Below, one piece after another: positions 8,440 through 17,306 of a stretch of 64,000 nt of DNA. How positions within the stretch are numbered: position 1 is the stretch's first letter; every line of letters begins with the position of its first letter. This stretch comes from Halomarina pelagica (lineage in GTDB: Archaea > Halobacteriota > Halobacteria > Halobacteriales > Haloarculaceae). The notes beneath the pieces were generated by a model that was not told where the DNA came from, ran no database searches, and saw nothing but the letters and a program-made list of their open reading frames with translations. A program made the translations under genes and the position numbers. The stretch is taken from contig NZ_CP100455.1 in assembly GCF_024228315.1 (NCBI RefSeq), positions 248,001 to 312,000 of the forward strand, written 5' to 3'.

Positions 8440-9258
8440 CGCGTCTCGAACCGACGCGCCCCTGCCTCAAGCGGCTTTTCGCTAACGAACCGCGACCGAA
8501 CGGCGGTAGAAGCTTCGACTGTTAGCGACGCCCGGGCACGCCGGAACGCTCCCCGACAAACTCCTTGCATACGCTGGTCCCACGGTGATAGGGAACGCGG
8601 GGGCGGGCGGCGTCACTTTGGATTACAAAGGACGGATCGACGGTCCCGGGCCCCTCTCCGCCCCAGAAAACATATGCCGGACACCGGCACAGGCCGATGT
8701 GGGCTCGGGTCCGTCGTTCGACGTCCCTGGCCCGCAGAGTGTGGTCACGAACACGACTGGCACGTCGGACGCCTGCATCGCAGGTGGCCGAGGGGACGGC
8801 GGCGAGGTACCGCCGCCCCGCACACTCCCCCTTCGATCAGCGCTCGCTCGACGAGCGCCCCGCCGCCGAACAGCGCCTCGCCGCCGAACGACGGGGTCCC
8901 GGACGAGCGACTGCCCGGCACTGCCGCCCTACCCGAGCGAGGACGCAGACGAGTCCGGTGACCCCTCACGATGGATCGGGCGTACGCACCACGCTACGAA
9001 TAGCGTACGAACAGTCAATTATTATCTACGATAATGGAGCTGGATTTTTCGAGGCGGAAGGCGTTAGAGACATCGGATAACCGCATTTATACGGGGCATA
9101 TGCACGATGTAATTCGTAATTGGCCATCTATTCTATCATTTTTCGAATTCACCTGTGAACCATGCACCTTTAATTCCACCAATTTAAGATAAAATTTTAT
9201 CATTTTATCCAAAATACTCCGCCCTCCTCGGTCCTTCGCCGGGGCGACGAGTAACGTG
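8440..9258. other. Long intergenic region without a convincing gene
   Basis: Several overlapping open frames of 66-149 codons exist here, but all are Arg/Pro/Ser-rich in the way of antisense or out-of-frame GC-rich DNA, and none resembles a family. The ATG at 8674 is preceded by AAAACAT and opens a 95-codon frame containing CGHEHDWHVGRLH, a possible decayed zinc-finger protein; I do not call it. The last 250 bp are AT-rich, with a TATA-like CATTTATACG at about 9083-9092 and a perfect 14-bp palindrome GATAAAATTTTATC at 9188-9201. The palindrome lies downstream of the inositol-phosphatase gene on the minus strand and may belong to its 3' end. Confidence 0.5.
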
Positions 9259-10047
9259 CTACTCCACTGCCTCGCTGATGGCCGACCGGACCTCGTCGTG
9301 TGCGGTTCCGTTCGAGGCGACGATCCCCCTGCCGTCGGGCGTAAAGCGGTCCCCGTCGAGGTCGGTCACCGTCCCACCGGCACGTTCGACGAGGTGCGCC
9401 CCGGCGACGGTGTCCCAGGCGTTCGGTCGCGGGGAGAAGGCTACGGCGGCGTCGAGCGCGCCGCTCGCCACGAGCGAGAGGGTCAACTGGGCGGAGCCGA
9501 ACCGCCGGAGTTCGCCGAACCGGTCGACGACCGCGCGCGCCAGCGCTCCGACGGCGGCGCTGTCGGCCGCCGCCCACCTGAGCGTCGCCCCCACGAGGAA
9601 CGTCTCGGGGTCGCTCCGTCGGCTGACCGCGATGCGCTGCCCGTTGCGCGTCGCGCCGTCCGCCGTCGCCCGGTAGCGCTCGCCGAGCGCCGGCGCGACG
9701 TTCACCGAACTCGTCGGCTCCCCGTCGCGCACGACCGCCACGCTCGTCACCCACTGGGGGATCCCCCGGACGAAGTTCCCCGTCCCGTCGATCGGATCGA
9801 CGATCCACGCGACCCCCCTCTCCGGGACGCTCCCGCGTTCGTCCCCCTCCTCGCCGACGATCCCGTCGTCGGGGAAGTACTCCTCGACCGTCGACATGAC
9901 GCGTCGCTGGGTCATGCGGTCGACGTCGGTGACGAGGTCGGTCTTGCCCGACTTCCGCTCGACGGCGAGCGCCGTCCGGAAGTGGCGCTGCGCGTAGTCG
10001 GCGGCGTCGCACGCGGCGTCGATCGCGATCGTCTCTCTCGAGGGCAT
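9259..10047 (-). CDS. Inositol monophosphatase / fructose-1,6-bisphosphatase family phosphatase
   Basis: This 262-residue Mg-dependent, Li-sensitive-fold sugar phosphatase has its metal site marked by GEEGDE (about residue 65-70), WIVDPIDGTGNF (about residues 82-93) and NAWDTVAGAHLVERAGG near the C-terminus. These are the three conserved motifs of the family. In archaea, family members hydrolyse inositol-1-phosphate and/or fructose-1,6-bisphosphate, and the sequence does not settle which. It is monocistronic, with its promoter in the 170 bp before the DUF3891 gene end. Confidence 0.9.
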   Translation of the reverse strand: MPSRETIAIDAACDAADYAQRHFRTALAVERKSGKTDLVTDVDRMTQRRVMSTVEEYFPDDGIVGEEGDERGSVPERGVAWIVDPIDGTGNFVRGIPQWVTSVAVVRDGEPTSSVNVAPALGERYRATADGATRNGQRIAVSRRSDPETFLVGATLRWAAADSAAVGALARAVVDRFGELRRFGSAQLTLSLVASGALDAAVAFSPRPNAWDTVAGAHLVERAGGTVTDLDGDRFTPDGRGIVASNGTAHDEVRSAISEAVE

Positions 10048-10217
10048 ACGCCACCGTTCGAGGGGCGGGCGTAAATACGTCCGCCACGAGCGACGGACGG
10101 GTGGATAACGATATTACTCTTGTTACGGACTCCGGCGGGTGCGGTCTGTCGGCGCGAGCGAGGTCGCGATTCGACGGGGGCTCGCTCGGCCTCTCACGAG
10201 GGGCGAAGACCGCCGGG

Positions 10218-11072
10218 TCAATCGTCGTCTCGAGCGCACAGCGTGAACGCGGTCGTCCGGAGGTCGGCCTCGTAGAACGCACTGCGGAGGTCGGTCTCGT
10301 CGACGAACTCGCGCTCGGGGATCGTCCGCTCGCGGACGGACACGACGAGCGGGTCGACGTCGAACGGGTACGGGTCGAGCGCGGCGGTGGTTCCATCTTC
10401 GGGCGCGACGTCGACGTCGGTGGTCCCGTCGTCGGAAGAGACCGGTACCGGACCGAGGGTCGCCGACTCGAGTCTCGCAGGGAGACAGCAGTGGAGCGCG
10501 AGTCGGTCCCAGAACTGGAGCAGACAGTACCCTCGCCACAGCGCGTTGTCACCGCCGTAGCCCCCCGTCTCGTGGAGCGTATCGAGCATCTCGACTGCCC
10601 CGTCGGTGACGAACGCTCCGTACCGATCGGAGCCGCGGAGATCCCCCGCGAGCCGCCGCTGTCGGGACTCCTCGCGGGCGATGAACGCCGCGTACTCCTC
10701 GCTTCGGTCGGGCATCGAGGGTGCCGTGCCGTAGCGACGACGGCGGACCCCCGAGCCGTGCATCGAGACCAGCAGTCCGACGTACGGGTCCATCGTCACC
10801 GCGTTCTCGATACCCACCTCGTAGAACTGTTCCCACTTCGCGGCCGGCACCTCGAAGAGGTTGATCGGCGCGCCGTCGGTTCCCAGATGCGGGTAGAGAT
10901 CCCACGTCCACCAGCCGTTGTCGTGTGTGTATCCGGCCGCACGCATCGCCGCGGTCGGGTTCGGTGCGTCGAAGCGTTCGTTCCCCCAGTGGTCGGCGAA
11001 GCGACCGGCCATCGCCGCGTGTTCGTTCTGCGTGACGATCCGGTAGCCGTCCTCCCGATTCGCGACTAACAT
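10218..11072 (-). CDS. DUF3891 family protein
   Basis: This 284-residue soluble protein matches the DUF3891 family: VTQNEHAAMAGRFADHWGN near the N-terminus, then THDNGWWTWD, a GLLVSMHGSG stretch, and RGYCLLQFWDRLALHCCL. The family is widespread in bacteria and haloarchaea but has no assigned reaction. The clustered His, Asp and Glu in NEHA, THDNGW and MHGSG suggest a metal-dependent hydrolase related to HD proteins; this is inference. It is followed on the same strand by the phosphatase gene after 170 bp, and its upstream neighbour is an IclR regulator on the same strand. Confidence 0.8.
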   Translation of the reverse strand: MLVANREDGYRIVTQNEHAAMAGRFADHWGNERFDAPNPTAAMRAAGYTHDNGWWTWDLYPHLGTDGAPINLFEVPAAKWEQFYEVGIENAVTMDPYVGLLVSMHGSGVRRRRYGTAPSMPDRSEEYAAFIAREESRQRRLAGDLRGSDRYGAFVTDGAVEMLDTLHETGGYGGDNALWRGYCLLQFWDRLALHCCLPARLESATLGPVPVSSDDGTTDVDVAPEDGTTAALDPYPFDVDPLVVSVRERTIPEREFVDETDLRSAFYEADLRTTAFTLCARDDD

Positions 11073-11160
11073 CCACCGACACCCGCGTTTGCCGTCATAC
11101 CTCCCGGATCGTCGGGGGGACGCTTGGTTCTTTCGTCGGTACTGGATCGTCGATCCCCTG

Positions 11161-11946
11161 CTACTGTCGCACCGGACTCGTCGAGTACTTGAGGTTGATC
11201 TCGAGTTCGTTCGCGGAGCCGAGTAACAGATCGGGGATCTCCTCCTCCAGCCAGCTCCCCTTCATCCGGTGGGCCGGCCCGGAGACGCTGAGCGCCCCGA
11301 CGACGCCACCGTTGGGATCGAGGACGGGCGCGGCGACCGCTTTCAGCCCGTCGATGCACTCCTCGCGATTGAACGCGACGCCGCGCTCGCGGACCCGTTC
11401 GAGTTCGTCCGCGAGTTCGTCCCGATCCGTGATCGTGGTCGGGGTCACCGCGGGTAGCCCCCAGCGGTCGATGATGGCGTCGACCCGCTCGTCGGGGAGG
11501 TGCGCGAGGATGACCTTCCCGCCCGCGATCGTGTGGAGGTACCGTCGAGTGCCCGTCGTGGAGTTCGTCCTGACGGCGTGGGCACCGAGGCCACGGTAGA
11601 GATATACCGCTCGACCGTGCTCCTCGGTCATGAACAGCGCACGTTCTTCCGTCTGTTCGGCGAGCTGGTCGACGATGGGACGCGCCATCCCGTAGACGGG
11701 GTTGCGTTCGCGAGTGTACTCGCCGATCCCGAGGAACCGGAGTCCGAGGTGGTACTCGTCGCCTTCCTTCACGACGTACTCGTTGGCTTCGAGCGTCGAG
11801 AGGTGGCGGTGGACGGTACTCTTCCCGATACCCAGGTGATCGGCGAGTTCGGTCACCCGCGCGCCGTCGAGTTCCCGAACGCCTTCGACGACGGTGAGCA
11901 GGGTCTCGGCGGATTTCACCCTGCCGCTGGTGTTCGTGGGGTCCAT
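11161..11946 (-). CDS. IclR-family transcriptional regulator (island regulator candidate)
   Basis: This 261-residue regulator has an N-terminal winged helix (about residues 10-70, RVTELADHLGIGKSTVHRHL) followed by the IclR effector domain (about residues 80-250, with GGKVILAHLPDERVDAII and GVVGALSVSGPAHRM). IclR proteins usually control nearby catabolic genes and their own promoter. It sits at the left edge of the amidohydrolase island on the same strand. Its start codon lies inside a perfect inverted repeat with 11-bp arms (11938-11963), and a TATA-like ACACTAAA at 11970-11978 on the minus strand places the mRNA start at or beside the ATG. Autoregulation is therefore likely. Confidence 0.92.
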   Translation of the reverse strand: MDPTNTSGRVKSAETLLTVVEGVRELDGARVTELADHLGIGKSTVHRHLSTLEANEYVVKEGDEYHLGLRFLGIGEYTRERNPVYGMARPIVDQLAEQTEERALFMTEEHGRAVYLYRGLGAHAVRTNSTTGTRRYLHTIAGGKVILAHLPDERVDAIIDRWGLPAVTPTTITDRDELADELERVRERGVAFNREECIDGLKAVAAPVLDPNGGVVGALSVSGPAHRMKGSWLEEEIPDLLLGSANELEINLKYSTSPVRQ

Positions 11947-11963
11947 GCCGGAGCATGGACCCC
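11938..11963. promoter_or_regulatory. Perfect 11-bp-arm palindrome over the IclR start codon
   Basis: GGGGTCCATGC (11938-11948), spacer CGGA, GCATGGACCCC (11953-11963). The arms are exact inverted repeats. The minus-strand start codon occupies 11944-11946, and the TATA-like box lies at 11970-11978, so the element covers the predicted transcription start. That is where a repressor would block initiation. As RNA it could also hide the start codon in a hairpin if transcription begins further upstream. Confidence 0.65.
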
Positions 11964-12337
11964 CGCCGCCTTTAGTGTTCCGCAGGGGAGAACGGCTCGA
12001 AATCAGCTAAACGGCGTTTCGGGGCCTGAAACGTCGCGCGAAAGGGTTAGTAGTTCTACAACGCTCGTCCCGTGCTGAGGGATTTACTCCGGTGTGAGTA
12101 ATGATAACACGATATAACCGCCACTTTCGAGGTGAACTGAACGCACGGGCCGCCGTGAACCACCGGTACGTACTTAAAATCCCCGAGGGCGGAACGTCGA
12201 CATCTCGACGGAAATACGGACCTACCGGCCGGGAACTCGCGTCTGACCGTGTATCGGGGACCGATGCAGCGGCCGATCGGTCCCTGCGTCCGGTGACTCC
12301 GGGAGAACGAAAACCGACTGACGGTTCGTACCGGCGG
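11947..12337. other. Intergenic region with second palindrome
   Basis: No gene is seen in these 391 bp. Besides half of the IclR palindrome it holds TTACTC-CGGTGT-GAGTAA at 12084-12101, an operator-like inverted repeat with a 6-bp spacer. TATA-like AT-rich patches are near 12105-12115 and 12170-12178. The plus-strand frame that crosses the region runs antisense through the amidohydrolase gene and is not a gene. Confidence 0.5.
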
Positions 12338-13738
12338 TCAGATCGGTCGGTCGAGGTGGGTGCCGTCGCCCGGTTCGCCGACGATCTCGCCGTCTTCGAA
12401 GGCGACCCGTCCGCGAACGATCGTGTGCGTCGGCCACCCCGTCATCTCTCTCCCCTCGTAGATCGAGTAATCGGCGGCACCCTGGAGAAGTTCCGGGGTG
12501 ACGGTCCTGGTGTCGTCGAGGTCGACGACGACGAGGTCGGCGTCGCTCCCCACGCGGATCGCTCCCTTCTTGGGGTAGAGGTTCCAGGCCTTCGCCGCGT
12601 TCGTACTCGTCACCTCGACCGCCCGCTCGAGCGACAGGCGGCCCGCGTTCACCCCCTCCGACAGGATCAACGGCAACATGGTCGAACTGGACGGGAAGCC
12701 GAGCGCGCTGTCGCGGATGCCGTCGCCGAGTTTGGTCTCGGTCAGGTTCGCGCAATGGTCGGTGCCGATACAGTCGATGGTGCCGTCGGCGAGTCGCTTC
12801 CACAGGGTCTCCTGGTCGTCTCCTCCGCGAACCGGTGGGTTGACCTTCATTCGCTCGTCGCACTCCTCGGTCGTCAGGGTGAGGTAGTGGGGGCAGGTTT
12901 CGCCCCAGAGACGGTAGCCGGCGGCTCTGAGGGCGGCGAGTTCGTCGGCGGTGCGTCCCGAGGAGATGTGGACGGCGTAGAAGTTCTCGTCGTAGTCGTG
13001 GCACTTCGCGAGCGCCGCGCCCGCGACCATGCTCTGGGTCTCCGCGTACCCGGGGAACTCCTCTACCATCACCTCGTATCCCTCGTCGGCGTCGACCTCG
13101 GCGTCGCCGGACTCGGAGGTGACGTAGACGTTCCCCCCCGCGAGCGCGTTCGTGATCTCGACGTTTTCGGAGTGATAGCCGAGCGTCGTCGGCACGTCCT
13201 GCGCGGCGAGCGTCCTTACGAAGGCGTCGCCGAAGTCGTCGAGCATGTCGCAGTCGACGCCGAACTTGTCGGCGGCGGCGTACTTGTAGTTCATGTACCA
13301 CTTGAACGAGGTGATGCCCAGTTCGTTCACGATGTAGGGGATCTCCTCGACGTGCTCGAACGAGAGCAGTCCGAGCGAGAAGAAGTAGTCGTGGTAGTAG
13401 TTCGCCTCGGCCTCGGCGAAGTACCCGTCCATGATGTCGGCGTAGGCCCCCGGCCGGCGGAAGTAGTTCCCGATGGTCGTCACGCCCCCGACGAGGTCCG
13501 AGCGGGATTCGCTCTCGGCGTCCGCTTCGAGACCGCGGTAGATGCCGTGGTGGGTGTGGGGGTCGATGGCTCCGGGGAGGACGTGGTTACCGGTGGCGTC
13601 GACGACGCGGTCGCCGGTCAGCGAGTTGGGGCGGGCGATCGCCGAGACGACGCCGTCGTCGGCGGCGACGTCCGCGCGGAGCGTACCCTGATCGGGCGTC
13701 ACCACCGTCCCGTTGCGCACCACGAGATCGTGACTCAT
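12338..13738 (-). CDS. Dihydropyrimidinase / cyclic-imidase-like amidohydrolase, cassette 1
   Basis: This 466-residue cytosolic zinc amidohydrolase hydrolyses cyclic amide rings in related enzymes (dihydropyrimidines, hydantoins, imides, allantoin). All expected metal ligands are present: H61 and H63 in IDPHTHHG, the carboxylated Lys K146 in TSFKWY, H189 in LGYHSENVE, H257 in AVHISSG and D327 in IGTDHCA. The C-terminal NLYPKKGAIRVGSDADLVVV is the family end of the barrel. Its start overlaps the stop of the upstream amidase gene (ATGA), so the two are translated together. It shares three blocks of identical DNA with the cassette 2 copy (17307-18671). The exact substrate is unknown. Confidence 0.88.
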   Translation of the reverse strand: MSHDLVVRNGTVVTPDQGTLRADVAADDGVVSAIARPNSLTGDRVVDATGNHVLPGAIDPHTHHGIYRGLEADAESESRSDLVGGVTTIGNYFRRPGAYADIMDGYFAEAEANYYHDYFFSLGLLSFEHVEEIPYIVNELGITSFKWYMNYKYAAADKFGVDCDMLDDFGDAFVRTLAAQDVPTTLGYHSENVEITNALAGGNVYVTSESGDAEVDADEGYEVMVEEFPGYAETQSMVAGAALAKCHDYDENFYAVHISSGRTADELAALRAAGYRLWGETCPHYLTLTTEECDERMKVNPPVRGGDDQETLWKRLADGTIDCIGTDHCANLTETKLGDGIRDSALGFPSSSTMLPLILSEGVNAGRLSLERAVEVTSTNAAKAWNLYPKKGAIRVGSDADLVVVDLDDTRTVTPELLQGAADYSIYEGREMTGWPTHTIVRGRVAFEDGEIVGEPGDGTHLDRPI

Positions 13739-14406
13739 TCGAGCGCCCCCATCTCGTCGAGGTAGGACTTCACCTCGTCGACCTCGAGTACCTCGGCGTA
13801 CTTCATCCAGAGGTCGAGCAGCCCGATCCGGTGCGACGCCTCGATGCGGTCGAAGACGCACTCCTGCGGGAGGACCACGTTGAACCCGTTCGACTGCGCG
13901 TCGACCGCGGTCGCGCGGACGCAGCCGGACGTCGAGTTGCCGACGATGACCACGGTGTCGACGTCCGAACGAATGAGCCGCGAGAGTAGGTCCGTCCCGT
14001 AGAACGCGCTCGCGTAGGACTTCTCGATCACCGCGTCGCCCTCCCGCGGCGCGATGGGTTCGACGATCTCGAGGTCCGGATGGTCGGGGTCGTCGTAGCT
14101 CGACGGGACGACCCGCGTGTAGGTGATCGGGATGTCGTTTCCGCGGGCGAACCCGAGGAACGGCTCCATGTGATCGATGGCCCGCCACGCGACCTCGCCC
14201 ATCGCCGTCCGGTACTCCTCGACGGCCTCGAGGATGGGAACGTCCTCCCCGACGATGAGCCGTTGCATGTCGATGACGAGCACCATCGGGTTCTCGCCGA
14301 GCCCACGCGATTCCCACGATGACGCCCCTTCCTTGTCGTAGCCGGCCTTCGTGATGACCTGCCTGTCCCGTTCGGTCAACAGGTCCTCCCAGATTCGCTC
14401 AGTCAT
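13735..14406 (-). CDS. Isochorismatase-family amidase (half-amidase / N-carbamoyl amidase-like), cassette 1
   Basis: This 223-residue cysteine hydrolase of the isochorismatase fold has the catalytic triad D46 (VLVIDMQR), K129 (VIEKSYASAFYG) and C162 (NSTSGCVRATAVDA). The YASAFYGTDL and STSGCVRAT patterns are those of N-carbamoylsarcosine amidase and maleamate amidohydrolase (NicF), enzymes that release ammonia from an open-chain amide or carbamoyl group. A roughly 40-residue N-terminal extension (MTERIWEDLLTERDRQVI) is shared with the cassette 3 copy. It would act after the ring opening by the overlapping amidohydrolase. A minus-strand TATA-like TTTTATACC lies about 40 bp before the start. 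Confidence 0.88.
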   Translation of the reverse strand: MTERIWEDLLTERDRQVITKAGYDKEGASSWESRGLGENPMVLVIDMQRLIVGEDVPILEAVEEYRTAMGEVAWRAIDHMEPFLGFARGNDIPITYTRVVPSSYDDPDHPDLEIVEPIAPREGDAVIEKSYASAFYGTDLLSRLIRSDVDTVVIVGNSTSGCVRATAVDAQSNGFNVVLPQECVFDRIEASHRIGLLDLWMKYAEVLEVDEVKSYLDEMGALE

Positions 14407-14463
14407 GGGTGATAATCACAATCGAGTTCGGACGGCAGGCGGTATAAAATTTCGTACCCGCTC

Positions 14464-14525
14464 GTCCCCGGGGACGGGAGGTGACGGGAGGTGATGGGAC
14501 GAGACGGGATGGGAGGGGACGAGAC
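14464..14525. repeat. Pentanucleotide repeat tract (GACGR/GAGGK) and 12-bp palindrome
   Basis: A perfect palindrome GTCCCCGGGGAC (14464-14475) runs into a tract of about eleven 5-bp units from 14473 to 14525: GACGG, GAGGT, GACGG, GAGGT, GATGG, GACGA, GACGG, GATGG, GAGGG, GACGA, GACG. It lies between the divergent starts of the amidase (14406, minus) and the flavoprotein (14595, plus). A tract of the same pentamer on the opposite strand lies at 35630-35680. Confidence 0.6.
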
Positions 14526-14562
14526 GCCGAACGCTCGGCCGGGTAGCGGGAGGTGTACGATA

Positions 14563-14570
14563 CGTTTACA
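14563..14570 (+). promoter_or_regulatory. TATA-like box of the flavoprotein gene
   Basis: CGTTTACA is centred about 28 bp before the ATG at 14595. This is the spacing of a haloarchaeal TATA box to a leaderless transcript, and it supports 14595 over the upstream in-frame ATG at 14553. Confidence 0.55.
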
Positions 14571-14594
14571 ATCCCCGAACGCGGCGGGAGATAC

Positions 14595-16028
14595 ATGAGC
14601 GAGGCCGAACAGCCGACTATCGACGACGACAGGGAGGAGGTCGTCCCCGCCTCGGCGGTCGAGTGGGACGTGGAGACGGACGTGCTCGTCGCGGGCGCGG
14701 GGGGCACGGGGCTCGTCGCGGCGCTCGCGGCCTGCGAGGACCCCGACCTCACGGTGACCGTACTGGAGAAGGCCCCCGAGCCCGGCGGGAACACCGCGCT
14801 CTCGACGGGGATGGTCCCCGCGGCCGGGACGCGACTCCAGCGGGAGAAGGGGATCGAGGAGACGCCCGAGGACATGGCTCGCGACATCATGGAGAAGAAC
14901 GGCCACCAGGCCGACGAGGGGATGGTCCTCCACCTCGCCCGCGAGAGCGCGAACCTCGTTCACTGGCTCGTCGACTGGGGTGTCACCCTCCACCTCGTGG
15001 ACGACTTCAAGTACCCGAAACACTCGGAGTTCCGGATGCACGCTCCCGAGGGGAACAACGGCGCGAACCTCGTCGCGGAACTCGTCGACCTCCTGCGGGC
15101 TCGCCCCAACGTGGAACTCCTCACGAACGCCCCCGTCACCAGGCTCGTCGCGGAGGACGGCGTCGTCGTCGGTGTCGTCGCGGGCGACCGCCGCGAGGAG
15201 GTCATTCGCGCGAGGAAGGTCGTCCTCGCGACCGACGGGTTCGGCGGCAACCGACGGATGATCCGCGAGTACTGCGAGGAGGAGATCGACGACGCGCTCT
15301 ACTTCGGAGCGGACGGCAACACGGGCGACGGCATCCGGTTCGGAGCCGACCTCGGCGGCGAACTCGCCTACATGGACGCCTACCAGGGTCACGCGACGGT
15401 CGCGCGGGACACCGGGGCGCTCTCGACGTACGCCGTCGTGATGAACGGCGGGATCCTCGTCAACGAGGACGGCGAGCGGTTCGGCGACGAGTCGGCCGGC
15501 TACTCCGAGTTCGCCGTCGACGTGCTCCGCCAGCCGGGCGGCGTCGCCTACGAGATCTTCGACGAGCGCATCTTCGAGCGGCTCCGGGGCCAGTTCGACG
15601 ACTTCGACGAGGCGGTGAAGCTCGGCGCGTACGCCGAGGCCGACACCGTCGCGGACCTCTGTGCCCGCCTCGGTTGTGCCGCCGAGCCGACCGAGGCGTC
15701 GGTCGAGGCGTACAACGCGGCGGTCGAGGCCGGCGAACCGGACGAAGTCGGTCGCACCGACGGCGTCCACACGCTCTCCCCGCCGTTCTACGGAACCCGG
15801 GTGACGGGCGCGCTGTTCCACACCCAGGGCGGTCTGGTCGTCGACGAGCACGCCCGCGTCCTCCGCGAGGACGGGACGACGGTCGGAAACCTCTACGCCG
15901 GGGGTGGCGTCGCCTGCGGCGTCAGCGGTCACGGGGCCGGCGGGTACCTCTCGGGGAACGGCCTGACGGCCGCGCTCGGACTCGGTCGACTGGCGGGGAT
16001 CCACGCCCGCGAATCGCTCACGGAATAG
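14595..16028 (+). CDS. FAD-dependent oxidoreductase (fumarate reductase/succinate dehydrogenase flavoprotein family)
   Basis: This is a 477-residue soluble flavoprotein. The dinucleotide fold VLVAGAGGTGLVAALAA is at about residues 30-46, followed by VLEKAPEPGGNTALSTG, the flavin-contact segment of the FrdA/3-ketosteroid dehydrogenase/urocanate reductase group. The C-terminus has NLYAGGGVACGVSGHGAGGY, which completes the FAD site. It lacks a Tat signal, so it is cytosolic, and it has no partner iron-sulfur gene. In the island it could desaturate or reduce a ring or a C=C bond next to a carbonyl. It stands between cassettes 1 and 2 and faces the opposite way. Confidence 0.87.
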   Translation: MSEAEQPTIDDDREEVVPASAVEWDVETDVLVAGAGGTGLVAALAACEDPDLTVTVLEKAPEPGGNTALSTGMVPAAGTRLQREKGIEETPEDMARDIMEKNGHQADEGMVLHLARESANLVHWLVDWGVTLHLVDDFKYPKHSEFRMHAPEGNNGANLVAELVDLLRARPNVELLTNAPVTRLVAEDGVVVGVVAGDRREEVIRARKVVLATDGFGGNRRMIREYCEEEIDDALYFGADGNTGDGIRFGADLGGELAYMDAYQGHATVARDTGALSTYAVVMNGGILVNEDGERFGDESAGYSEFAVDVLRQPGGVAYEIFDERIFERLRGQFDDFDEAVKLGAYAEADTVADLCARLGCAAEPTEASVEAYNAAVEAGEPDEVGRTDGVHTLSPPFYGTRVTGALFHTQGGLVVDEHARVLREDGTTVGNLYAGGGVACGVSGHGAGGYLSGNGLTAALGLGRLAGIHARESLTE

Positions 16029-16049
16029 GTCGCACGGAATCGGTCGTGA

Positions 16050-17261
16050 TCACCGCACCTCGTTCGGCAGCCGCGTCCCGAGCAGCAGCGCGACGGTCGC
16101 GACCCCGGCCAGGAGGAGAAACGCCTCGTCGAACAGCCCCGCGTCCGCGAGCGATCCCACGAGCACCGGTCCCCCGGCCGCGAGCACGAGGTAGGCCGTT
16201 CGTATCAGGCCGAACCCGCTTCCCTGCACCGTGTCGGGCAGGACGGCGATGGCGTGGGCGTTGGCGACCGGCCAGAACCCGAGTTGAACGCCGAGCAGAA
16301 CGGTAACCCCCGCCAGCGCGACGGCGTCGTCGAACACCGGGAGCAGGGCGAGCGCCCCGATGGTGACGAGGGTGGCGGCGAGCAGCGTCGTCTTCGTTCC
16401 GAGGCGGTCGCTGGCCGCACCCGCGAGCGGCTGGACGACCACGCCCGTGGCGAAGAAGAGCCCGTAGAGCGCGGCCGCGGTGCCGTCGGGGAGCTGCTTG
16501 GCGGTGACGAGATACGTGGGATAGAAGCTCGTGAACCCCTGGTACACGAGCGACATCGTGAACATCATCCCGGCGACGAGCAGCGGGACGGGTCGGAGGA
16601 CGCCCGCCAGCGCCGTCCGAATCGAGCGTCCGTCGTCCGCCGAAACTACCGGATGAGTGCGCTGGGGGACCGTCAACCACAGGCCGACGGCGGTGGCCGC
16701 GAACGGGAGGGCGATGACGCCGAGTCCGCCGCGCCAGCCGAGAGCCGTGGCGGCCAGGAGGCCGGCGACGACCGGGAGCACCGCGGTCCCCACGTTGCCC
16801 GCCGCTTGACTGAGGCCGATGGCGGTCGCCGTGACGCGGGGGTACACGTCCGACATGATGGTCATCCGGGTCGTCGAGTAGAGGCCGGTACCGACGCCGA
16901 AGACGACCGTTCCGGCGACGAACGAGCCGACGTCGGGGGCCAGCGCGGCGATCGCGACCCCGACCGTCGAGACGACCGTGCTCGCCGCCAGCGTCGCCCG
17001 CTCGCCGACGCGATCGCCGAGCAGACCGCCGGGAAACTGCGAGACGGCGTAGGCGATCCACAGCGCGGTGAGCACCAGGCCGGCCCCCGTGAGATCGAGC
17101 CCGAGTCCGACCCGTATCCGGGGGAGCAACGCCGGGAAGACGAGCCGCGTCCCGATGGAGAGCAACCACCCGAGGGTGACGGCGAGAAACAGCCACCCGC
17201 GGCCCTCGCCGCGTAGCTGGCTCACGACCTCCCGAACGGAGCCGTGAACGTCGTCTACCAC
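16050..17261 (-). CDS. Major facilitator superfamily transporter
   Basis: This 403-residue membrane protein has about twelve hydrophobic helices. The loop between helices 2 and 3 reads QFPGGLLGDRVGERA, the MFS signature region (GxLxDRxGxR), and a second copy after the middle reads AGAASDRLGTKT. Residues PYP-like VYPRVTATAIGLSQAAGNVG fit the helix 4-5 region. It lies 45 bp after the cassette 2 amidohydrolase on the same strand, so it is probably the last gene of that operon and imports the cassette substrate or exports a product. Confidence 0.88.
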   Translation of the reverse strand: MVDDVHGSVREVVSQLRGEGRGWLFLAVTLGWLLSIGTRLVFPALLPRIRVGLGLDLTGAGLVLTALWIAYAVSQFPGGLLGDRVGERATLAASTVVSTVGVAIAALAPDVGSFVAGTVVFGVGTGLYSTTRMTIMSDVYPRVTATAIGLSQAAGNVGTAVLPVVAGLLAATALGWRGGLGVIALPFAATAVGLWLTVPQRTHPVVSADDGRSIRTALAGVLRPVPLLVAGMMFTMSLVYQGFTSFYPTYLVTAKQLPDGTAAALYGLFFATGVVVQPLAGAASDRLGTKTTLLAATLVTIGALALLPVFDDAVALAGVTVLLGVQLGFWPVANAHAIAVLPDTVQGSGFGLIRTAYLVLAAGGPVLVGSLADAGLFDEAFLLLAGVATVALLLGTRLPNEVR

Positions 17262-17306
17262 GGGGTCCCCTCACCCCCGACGGTCGGCGTGACGATTCGG
17301 ACCACG

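Noticed and set aside
8585-9080. Three overlapping plus-strand frames, one starting at an ATG after AAAACAT with CGHEHDWH
   Set aside because: Arg/Pro-rich, no family resemblance, and the frames overlap each other; recorded only as part of the gene-free region.
9100-9192. 30-codon frame with CEPC after a TATA-like box
   Set aside because: The spacing to the TATA-like box does not fit a leaderless start, and the frame sits in AT-rich DNA where short frames arise by chance.
14403-16004. 533-codon frame antisense to the FAD oxidoreductase
   Set aside because: No motif, shadow composition, and the plus strand carries an intact flavoprotein with a promoter.
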